Shown here in pieces: positions 57,401-64,000 of a DNA stretch of 64,000 bases. The DNA is taken from contig CM068581.1 of assembly GCA_035048485.1 (NCBI GenBank), positions 66,662,381 to 66,726,380 of the forward strand, written 5' to 3'. Position 1 is the first letter of the stretch, and the number at the start of each line of letters is the position of its first letter. The notes under the pieces were generated by a model, which had not been told where the DNA came from, did not search any database, and was given only the letters and a program-made list of their open reading frames with translations. Made by a program: the position numbers and the translations under genes. The stretch comes from Pteria penguin (lineage: Eukaryota; Mollusca; Bivalvia; Pterioida; Pteriidae).

Positions 57401-60156
57401 AACCCTTACTGATTTCGTAAGCCAGGTATTTACGGGATCAACTACAAATTCATACTCCACATACATTTCTATTGAAATCTGCGAAAGTTTATGCTTATGA
57501 TACGAATCGAACCCAGATCGTCGGCGCCGCAAGCCAAACGCTTTACCACTACACCAAAGCTGCCCCTCATCAAAAAAGCGTAAATTTCTATTTGACAGAT
57601 CTTACCCCTAATTGCAATACCTTTCCATTGGTACCAAAAGTTTTATCATGTGACCTTGACCATGACCTTTGGCTACTTCAATGTAATATTTTAACTGTAA
57701 GACCTAGGACCTTCATATTTGGCATGTGTGTCCTTAACTGCAATACCTTTCTGTTGGTACCAGAATTTCTTATCATGTGACCTTGACCATGACCTTTGAC
57801 CTACTTAAATGTAACTTTTCAACTGTAAGACGAAGGGCCTTCATATTTGGCATGTGTGTCTGTAGACATGCACAACCATGAGTGGGTGTCACAGATCACT
57901 GCACCCTTACTGATAGAACCACAATTGTCTGAATTTTTTTTTTTTTTTGCCTAGTCAAGAAGTGGCAGGTTTAAGATCCCTAAATGCATAAAGGATAGAG
58001 TCCTATCCTATCCATCAAGCCTACCTCATTGGTTGTCTGATAAGGTAGACAATTAAATGCTTAAGTCAAGTCTTGTGAAAGATGCAGTATATCCTTACCC
58101 ATCTTCATCACTCTCAGATAATGCTGAGGATTCCTCTTTCTTTACTTCTACCTCTCGGACAGGCAATTGTGAGGAGTGTGGATCATGCCTCTCTATAGGG
58201 GCCATTTGTGATCCGTCATCTTTGCATTCCTCTGAACTGAAGTACAAAAAAAGCATCCAATCACTAAATATGTAATACAGTTGAACTTCAATTATTCTAA
58301 CTTCAAAAACTTGAAAACCCATGAAAACTTAAAGTAGTCATGCAGGCCTGAGAACATTTCTAAAAATTTCAATGTTATAAAGCTAGTCCAACTCTAACTA
58401 GAAATTTTGGTACAAACAAACAGGTTTTGCTACAAGGAATACACATGTGTAGTATGAAGGCCCCATCTCTTTTGGTTTAAAAGTTATGGCTAAGGTTAAA
58501 GTTTTTCAAAAGAAGGTCAAACGTCAAGTTCAAGATCAAGGGGTCAATAATTTTGGTACAGACAGAAAGGTCTTGCTGCTATAAATACACAACTGTATTA
58601 TGAAGATCCCATCTCTTCTGGTCCAAAAGAATGGCCAACATTAAAGATTTTCAAAAGTAGCTCAACCGTGAAGGTTAAGGTAACGAAGTTAAATATTTTG
58701 GTACCGACAGAAAGGTCTTACCACAAGGAATACACAAGTGCAGTATGAAGGTCCCATCACTTTTGTTTCAAAAGTTGTGGCCAAGGTTAAAGTTTTCTGG
58801 ACAGACAGACAGATGGGCAGACGAACAGACAGACAGACTGACAAGGTGATTCCAATATACCACCCAAACTTAGTTTGTGGGAGTTATAATTACAGAAGTA
58901 GAATCAGCCAAAGCTTGAAGTTATTTTTCATTTCTATTAGTAAAACCACACTGTACTTTAGTCTTTACACACAGAAACTTGAAATGAAGCCTAGAAGCTG
59001 GAACAAAACAAGATGTCTTTGTGGAACACTATGTTCCCAGTACCAACAAAAGTTTGTCAGGGTATTCAAAGACATAAGAACTTGCAATTAACAGTTGCAT
59101 ACACATGTATGTCAGTCAAAAATGTTGAAGAAACAAAACATTTATCTTTTTTGATATATAAGACTTTCCTTGGGTCCTGACACTGAATGTGTTATAGTAT
59201 CATTAAGCCAAAGAGTAATTGTATGAAATAGACGATACATGCCTGAGACAAGAAGTGTTTGTGAAACATGAATGCCCCTGCAGTAACAAAGTAAATATAA
59301 GGCACATTGTGCAATATCCTATATCTTGATTACACTCTACCCCATTGGAATACACACATAAAATATGGAAGCTCTAGCTCTTACAATTCATAAGTTATAA
59401 CCAATGTTAAAGTTTTTTAATGTAGGTCAAAGGTCACACTCAAAGTCATATGGTCAAAACTTATTGTTTCAATGGAAAATTTTGTCACAAGAAATATGCA
59501 TGTGAGATATGAAAGCCCTACCTCTTACGCTCTTAAAAGTTACAACCAATGTTAAAGTTTTTGAAATGCAGGTCATAAGTTATGGTAAAGGTCAATAAGT
59601 CAAAAATTATGGCACCGAGGGAAAGGTCTAGTCACAAGGAATAGGCATGTGAAATGTTAAAGTCCTATCATGTACCCTTCAAAACTTATAGCATGAACTA
59701 TTTTTTTCCTAAATTTAGGTCAAACTCCAAGGGCAAGGCCACAGGGTCAAAAGTTTTTGGTACTTGTAGAAAGGTATTCCCACAAGGTATAAACATGTGA
59801 AGTACTGAAGCTCTATCACTTAGCATTCAAACATTATCACATAAGGTTTTTTTCCTAAATACAGGTCAAATTCTAAGGTCAAGGTCAGAAGGTCAAATAT
59901 TTTGTACAAAAAGAAAGGTCTTCCCGCAAGAAATACACAAGTGAAATATGAAATCCTTATCACCTAGAGACACTTACATTTTCAATGTTATGCCTCTTTT
60001 GTTGAAAGAGGGATAGAACAGATGGAATAACAGACAGAAGGACAGACAACCTAAACACTATATGTCCCCTTGGTCTGCATAAAACATTTAATTCATTTAG
60101 AAATTTTTATTCAAATAGACTTACGATGGTGAAGAAGTGGACTGATAGCTACCCAT
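43736..60156 (-). CDS. HEPN (DZIP3-like) - nSTAND3 NTPase - ankyrin repeat protein
   Basis: Six coding exons: 60156-60125, 58236-58099, 52620-51899, 51039-50959, 49207-49133 and 48468-43736. They sum to 1926 residues plus stop, and every junction agrees in phase. Domains: short Ser/Glu/Asp-rich N-terminus (1-80); DZIP3-like HEPN (about 87-245) with RNIYIAH at 212-218; coiled coil (273-297); linker (298-380); nSTAND3-type P-loop NTPase with Walker A GKPGAGKT (389-396), Walker B IIFVDDIFG (438-446), TILMISSRR (about 475-483) and GFP (557-559); nine Asp (618-626); then helical repeats and clear ankyrin repeats to about residue 1760. STAND proteins are ATP switches that oligomerise on sensing a ligand; HEPN domains are often RNases. 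The architecture suggests an NLR-like intracellular sensor. Its ligand and effector activity are unknown. The ATG at 60156 follows a 5' UTR segment beginning at 60187 after an acceptor, so a further non-coding exon lies upstream. Confidence 0.88.
48469..49132. other. Intron 5 of the HEPN-STAND gene
   Basis: Contains a piece (ttcccactcaccRWaaMagc, aatcctccatRYagagaaca) that recurs at about 2960-3080, so it is a dispersed repeat. No exon. Confidence 0.5.
49133..49207 (-). CDS. HEPN-STAND gene, coding exon 5
   Basis: 75 bp, phase 1 at both ends, acceptor aattatag and donor gtatac. Encodes GQQISRSDYIEQKLEAHESD, a short polar linker just before the STAND module. Confidence 0.75.
49600..50880 (-). 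mobile_element. Internally repetitive dispersed element(s) in introns 3-4
   Basis: 49640-49850 ends in the hairpin atgcccccgatctatcgatc-cggggcat. 50000-50880 carries repeated blocks (gaaatatcaaagagctatc, ccacaagaaatacatatga, gacagacaggacaaaaacaa). A perfect 46-bp direct duplication (tcacacaatagaaaggttat...) lies at about 50217-50308. Same superfamily as 23038-23325 and 59256-60090. Confidence 0.65.
50959..51039 (-). CDS. HEPN-STAND gene, coding exon 4
   Basis: 81 bp, phase 1 at both ends, acceptor aattatacag and donor gtatgt. EQVVEDILKDALSLIRETRY is a predicted amphipathic helix linking the coiled coil to the NTPase part. Confidence 0.75.
51899..52620 (-). CDS. HEPN-STAND gene, HEPN exon
   Basis: 722 bp. 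After a Gln/Glu-rich start comes INFARLSIMLVDPTQEAVRT, the first helix of DZIP3-like HEPN domains, and then IRDVRNIYIAHAPNT, the last conserved helix carrying RN....H. The HEPN is followed by a heptad-like QKELAKKMIDLEKENKLLQN. Acceptor acatttcag; donor gtaaat. Confidence 0.88.
52621..53859. other. Intron 2 of the HEPN-STAND gene, non-satellite part
   Basis: AT-rich; an acgatattgtgaggaaaaatcgtgatatgtcg-type segment near 53230 and its relative near 52868 (atcacgataatttgtcccgt) suggest a worn foldback repeat. No exon. Confidence 0.4.
53860..55265 (+). repeat. Approx. 155-bp tandem repeat array
   Basis: About eight units, each with a caataactctgtcagaaatt-type segment, a cctgcattttcccttgatac segment and an aaaccttcaaagagaaaatg segment. 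The array ends in atgcccccggtcattttatg-gtgaggcat. It is interrupted by the foldback element at 54741-54989. Confidence 0.9.
54741..54989. mobile_element. 249-bp foldback MITE inside the tandem array
   Basis: The 31-bp end tcagggttgagttttactga-aggtcataagc is matched, with two differences, by the complement of the right end. Pairing continues more weakly inward (gatagacacagacgttaact against its complement). No clear target duplication. Confidence 0.85.
55450..56510. repeat. Tandem dispersed repeat, approx. 150-bp unit, split by a SINE
   Basis: Four to five units with ttcctaccaagtagtac, gaccttgaccta and ggagtaagtgtaccaagttt. The series is broken by the SINE at 56073-56354 and resumes afterwards. 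Confidence 0.8.
56073..56354 (-). mobile_element. SINE family A, full-length, inserted in tandem repeat
   Basis: Reversed family A with intact outline; the head complement includes gtcaaacccgggacc. The flanks ctgactttga and ctgaccttga may be a target duplication with one difference. Confidence 0.85.
56939..57202 (-). mobile_element. SINE family A, full-length, perfect 15-bp TSD
   Basis: Reversed family A from the gattgattgatttttgttta tail to the gccggc head. Flanked by ttcagtataataatg at 56924-56938 and 57203-57217, identical, so it is a comparatively young insertion. Confidence 0.94.
57503..57567 (-). mobile_element. SINE family B head fragment
   Basis: Complement of the tRNA-like head only (cgaatcgaacccagatcgtc, aagccaaacgctttaccact). 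The body is missing, the reverse of the usual 5' truncation. Confidence 0.75.
57600..57870 (+). repeat. Two-unit tandem repeat (approx. 125 bp)
   Basis: Two adjacent copies of ctgcaataccttt...atcatgtgaccttgaccatg...ccttcatatttggcatgtgtg, related to the gaccttga-type dispersed elements. Confidence 0.8.
58099..58236 (-). CDS. HEPN-STAND gene, coding exon 2
   Basis: 138 bp, acceptor tacttcag and donor gtaagg, phase 2 at both ends. Encodes a hydrophilic acidic segment (EECKDDGSQMAPIERHD ... SALSESDEDG) without a known domain; probably a disordered lead-in to the HEPN. Confidence 0.75.
58360..58880 (-). mobile_element. Internally repetitive dispersed element in intron 1
   Basis: Repeats of ttttggtacagacagaaagg-tctt, caaggaatacacaagtg and ggccaaggttaaagttt, ending in a gacagacagac tract. 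Same superfamily as 59256-60090. Confidence 0.7.
59256..60090 (-). mobile_element. Internally repetitive dispersed element, near complete, in intron 1
   Basis: Begins agaagtgtttgtgaaacatg (reverse of the gtgtttcacaaacac end), contains five or six units of about 120 bp with aggtcaaaggtcac and gtcacaagRaatatgcatgtg, and ends in a gacagaaggacagac tract and tatgtccccttggtctgcat. No coding capacity. Confidence 0.75.
60125..60156 (-). CDS. HEPN-STAND gene, first coding exon
   Basis: MGSYQSTSSP plus two bases, donor gtaagt. The acceptor tttcag lies just upstream (exon begins 60187), with 31 bp of 5' UTR containing in-frame stops. A small exon, supported mainly by phase and splice consensus. Confidence 0.65.
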
Positions 60157-60186
60157 CTCTGATGGTTACGAAGGCTAATATTTTAA

Positions 60187-60740
60187 CCTGAAAGACAAAA
60201 AAGATTCTTTAATTATGCAAAAAACCGTCAAAGATGACAGGACATGATTGCAAAGCAGAGACCACTTCATAACATCAAGACCTTACCTTTGAAATCTATT
60301 CAAAGTACATGTTTCATTTAAGGGCGTTTCTAGAAAACCGTGGGAGTTTCATTATCTTTTTATTACAAATACATCATAATAAACAAGTTGTTTAATTTTC
60401 ATATATGACATGTGAGAAAAATCTCTCAGATGTAAGTAAAAAACAAAGAAGTAAAACATAAGTAATACAGTAATAGTAATAAGTAATAACATTGTGACTT
60501 TGAGTTTGTGACTATATAAGTATACAATTTTTGCTCAAATTTCGGATCTATTACAGTATGAACTTTCCTGTTGGTTATTTTTCTCATTCCATTACGGTAC
60601 ACAATGGTGGGTGGGGGGGATAGTTGGGCTGCTGGTGACTGGAGGGGGATCCAACTAGCAAAATGTTTCTCCTCTGGGCACTGATTGCCCAATTGCTACT
60701 GCAACATGCTGTATGTTTGTGGGTGGCATATATGTCTTCT
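60187..60740. other. Upstream of the HEPN-STAND start; no gene found
   Basis: Must contain or lead to the undiscovered 5' non-coding exon. Only short frames occur. Confidence 0.35.
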
Positions 60741-60992
60741 GCATACAGTACAGTCTGGGTGGAACTTTGAATGCCCACTATCCACAGTGGGCAGTCCATC
60801 TGAAGTTTCAGTGGGCATTAGGAGTGGACATTTACCTGAGCTATCAAGCTGTCCACTTACCTGTATGTTAATTCTAATTAGCTCTTACAAAAATGTCCAC
60901 TGTGTCCAGTGGACATTTCTAATGTCCACTCTAAAAATGCCCACTGTGACCATTGGGCAAATTAAGTTCCATCCGGCCTGTACTGTATATGC
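60741..60992. mobile_element. 252-bp foldback element with GTCCACT/AGTGGAC motifs
   Basis: gcatacagtacagtctgggt at the left pairs with the right end ccggcctgtactgtatatgc, and ggaactttgaatgcccact pairs with its complement further in. The centre repeats tgtccact/agtggaca several times. Confidence 0.7.
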
Positions 60993-61082
60993 ATTCTGTT
61001 TCAATACATAAAATGCTCTGTATCGTCTGGTATATGTTTAGATGTATATATATGTTTATATATATATATATAAATATATATA

Positions 61083-61840
61083 CAATTGAAACTCGTTATG
61101 TCAAATTTGATGGGACCAAAGCAAATATTGCGACTTATCTGGAATTCGAGATAAATATCAGCTGTTTATGTAACCATTTTCGATCATTTTTATTAACATA
61201 TGAATATACATGCACTGTTTTACCTGTTATTCTATATTTTAGTCCGTGTAATACATCTTTCTACCGATTAAATTCTAACTACATGTACTATCTGTCAACT
61301 TAATGACAAGACGATAAATGAAGAAACATTTAAAAATCGTATTTTCAACTCTGTATATTTTTAATTCATTTAAAATTTTACAAGCTGCCAAAACAATACT
61401 GGCCTATTATGTGCCCTAAATGAAGATGTTTTTGCTAATGAGCATATTTTAAAATAACAAGTACTGATGCAATCCAATTATTTAATCATTGTCGATCAAG
61501 GTGAAATGGCTTCACGGTCAAACAATCTCATGAATCTGCCATTACCATACACCCTGCTGGGATGATTGGTTGTTCGCATTCTTCTATCTTCACTGCGGTG
61601 TTAACCAATTTATTTTGCATGAACAATGACACTTCGAAATAATGAGTATAAAATATATAGAAAATGAGTTTTGGGACTGTAAAATGCCTTTGACATAATT
61701 TAGAAATTTCGACTTATCCGACTCCGACTTAACCGAAGTAAAATCGTATAGAAATTAAAGAAAAAATTCAGGACTTGAACCTGACTTCGAGATAAACGGA
61801 ATTTCGGCTTAAGCAACTTTGAGATAACGAGTGTCAACTG
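61083..61840. mobile_element. Pogo/Tigger-like non-autonomous DNA transposon
   Basis: The left end CAATTGAAACTCGTTATGTC and right end (complement CAGTTGACACTCGTTATCTC) are terminal inverted repeats flanked by TA on both sides. Subterminal ggaattcgagataa and cttcgagataaacgg continue the symmetry. No transposase frame remains. Confidence 0.8.
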
Positions 61841-61847
<7 letters not shown>

Positions 61848-61891
<44 letters not shown>

Positions 61892-61906
61892 GTGTGTGTG
61901 TGTGTC
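61848..61906. repeat. (GT)n microsatellite
   Basis: TG dinucleotides with one interruption, directly after the pogo-like element. Confidence 0.95.
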
Positions 61907-62219
61907 CTGTAATGTTTAAACATGCACATGGGTCTAGCCTCAGTTACTAAAGGTCAGTTAATTTTATTCTTTATATCTATGACATGTGTATATACATGTA
62001 TTTATGTACATGTGTGTATATATACATGTGTATATGAAAACTTAACTTGTAATACAAGAAATTGTACAAACTTGGCACTTCTAAAGTATTCTGTATCTTT
62101 TTGATCCACTTACGGATACTAAATTTGCATATTCTAGTCTTCTACGTAATTTTTGTCTATTCTTTTGTGTGAATGTTTGTATGTGTCTTTTAATGTCTTG
62201 TCTCATAATTTATGTTCTA

Positions 62220-62490
62220 ACAAACCGTGTTTGTAAAACACTAATGCCCCCAGTGGCACTAAAGTCCAAAAAGTTATTTTTAGCAAGAAGGTCATTGTCA
62301 AGGTCAAAAGGTCATCGACCTTGGTGTCATTTGAAAGGGCTTCATTAGTTGAGTACGCATGTCTAATATGAAGTCTCTATCCCACACTGTTCAAAAGTTA
62401 TAGCCAAGGTTAAAGTTGACAACTGACAGACAAACAAACAGACAAGACAAAAACAGTATGTCCTTGATCTATCAATCCGGGGGCATAAAA
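62220..62490 (-). mobile_element. Short copy of the gtgtttgtaaaacac dispersed element
   Basis: Starts accgtgtttgtaaaacacta-atgccccc, contains caaggtcaaaaggtcatcga, and ends tgtccttgatctatcaatcc-gggggcat. It is closely alike to 49640-49850. Confidence 0.75.
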
Positions 62491-64000
62491 ATGTCTTTTC
62501 AGAAAGTTCAAAAATGCTAAAACTATCACAGTTTGTGTTAAATCAACTACTATTTCATTTTCAAATGCAATCTGTTATTGATGAGGGGAATTTATATGAG
62601 GGCAACATACATGTATATAAGGGCAATATTTATATTATAAGGGAAACATATATGAAGGCAATATGTATGGCATCATAACAATCACAATTATTCATATAAT
62701 GGGCAGGATTTTTCACATCAAGGGTTAATGTACAGGGTGTTTCTAAAAACATGCTACTATTTGAAATGTTTGTCATTTTCTTGATTCTGCATACATTATA
62801 ATGAATTGCATATGTAAAAAAATGACCAATTCTCAAGATTTTAGTGATACCAACTTGTTTTAATATTCATCTTGTAATAGAAATAAATGTTTATTCGGAA
62901 AATAATGGATATAGTTAAGCTTTCTATATTTGACTTCATTTTGTACATTATTTAAAGCACTTTCCAAATGTTGTCTGTTGTGCTGTTGCACTAATAGCAC
63001 TCGCTTCCCGAACTTTTGCATGACAGCCATACCGGTTACCACAGAGTTACAATCATGGCAGATGATTTATACACGTTTGACCTAGTTGTAGTGGAAACCT
63101 TTTTCTCGTAGTTAGACGGCTTATCACTTTCAACTAAAAGTTGAATTCGTAAAGTCTAAAGACATATTTAATACATAACAAGAAGAAACACAATGGCTGG
63201 ATGCAAGGATTTTAATGACACGTTAATTAATACCACAGAATGACAGATTGGGTATTCGAGGATACATCACATGTATATCTACATCAGGCATGTACATGTA
63301 CCAGTATTTTCTGTTACAAATTGTTCAAATAGCTTTAAACAGGAAATGTTGATTGTTAAAATAATATGACGACTCTAAATAAATATCGTTTTATGTCCTA
63401 TGATTCTATGGCCTATACAGCTTCTGTCCAGACTTCATTCAAAACGAAAGTAGACTCTTTCGAATTTTCTTTTACAAATTGTAATTTGCAAGACTCAACC
63501 TGGATCACACACATATCAATAGTAATGTACATCTTACATATAACTCTGATTCATAATTTGACTGCAAAATCAATTTTGATAGCCTAATAATCAGAAATTT
63601 AACCTTAAAACTGTGTTCACGTCGCGTCTTCGGCCATTCCACTTCGGCACTTGCTGTCATTTAGACATCTACATTGTATCGTAGCTCTGGGGTTTTCAGT
63701 ATTCCAATCTACTTTTCGTCAAAGAGGTAGCATATGATTGTATACTGTATTTATATAATTAAAATCAATGCGTCTTAGAATATTGTTTTAAAAAAACGCA
63801 GGCCTAGGCCTCACATATTTACATCCTCCATGCCATCCAGAACTCTTCGCGTCGTTTCCTCAGGAGGAAAAGGGCGAGAGGCTTCCGAAGGTGTCAGGTA
63901 GCTTCGCACCAAAACATTCTCGCACCACAGGTTTCGCATCAGTGATGGTCTTGCACTATGGAATCATCGCCCTCAGTATACTCGCACCACTTTAATGGGA
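62491..64000. other. Right end of window, no gene found
   Basis: AT-rich with short frames only. From 63895 a tcgcaccac motif recurs at irregular short spacing, possibly the start of a minisatellite continuing beyond the window. Confidence 0.4.

Noticed and set aside
60685..61011. 108-codon plus-strand open frame
   Set aside because: It lies across a foldback element with repeated GTCCACT motifs and has no homology that I recognise.
62860..63042. 60-codon minus-strand frame with VMQKFGKRVLLVQQHNRQ
   Set aside because: Looks composition-wise like protein, but I could not match it to a family or find splice-consistent neighbours, so no gene is called.

Overview
The window looks like AT-rich animal nuclear DNA, most likely from a bivalve mollusc. 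Three things point that way: short exons in long introns with GT/AG junctions, two families of tRNA-derived SINEs plus internally repetitive elements of the kind that litter clam and mussel genomes, and the gene families themselves (HSPA12-type HSP70 and HEPN/STAND/ankyrin proteins, both strongly expanded in bivalves). The species is inferred, not proven. No prokaryotic, viral, rRNA or CRISPR feature was seen.

Layout. (1) 463-13454, plus strand: the 3' part of a copine-like gene. Its vWA (copine) domain is spread over four phase-0 exons. A serine-rich exon follows, and after a 6.5 kb intron comes a terminal exon that lies in three tandem 147-bp copies. That intron is almost filled by a 5.1-kb inverted repeat carrying three younger SINE insertions with target-site duplications. 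(2) 14-24 kb: gene-poor, with SINE relics, foldback elements and microsatellites. (3) 24200-29837, plus: a complete four-exon HSPA12-like (HSP70 superfamily) gene of 562 codons. (4) 29974-32262 and 33002-33695, minus: a tandem pair of two-exon genes for small secreted ten-cysteine proteins. Their cysteine spacing matches the prokineticin/astakine (colipase-like) fold. The first is convergent with the HSPA12-like gene, the two stop codons being 136 bp apart. (5) 34.5-37.4 kb: a 25-bp satellite invaded by a hAT-like MITE and by a dead mariner transposase, which itself carries a small hairpin element. (6) 37.5-43.5 kb: SINEs and simple repeats. (7) 43736-60156, minus: a six-exon gene for a predicted 1926-residue protein with a DZIP3-like HEPN domain, a coiled coil, an nSTAND3-type NTPase and C-terminal ankyrin repeats. 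The HEPN keeps a possible RNase motif. Introns 1 and 2 (the first two on the minus strand) are filled with tandem and dispersed repeats. (8) 60.2-64 kb: foldback and pogo/Tigger-like elements and microsatellites.

How the genes relate. Three of the four kinds of gene here plausibly act in stress or immunity: the HSPA12-like chaperone relative, the astakine-like cytokine pair, and the HEPN-STAND-ankyrin protein with the architecture of an NLR-like sensor. No operon-like linkage is implied. Exon joins were checked by hand for splice consensus and reading phase, and every join given is phase-consistent. Transcription start sites and the 5' exons of the copine-like and HEPN-STAND genes were not found.
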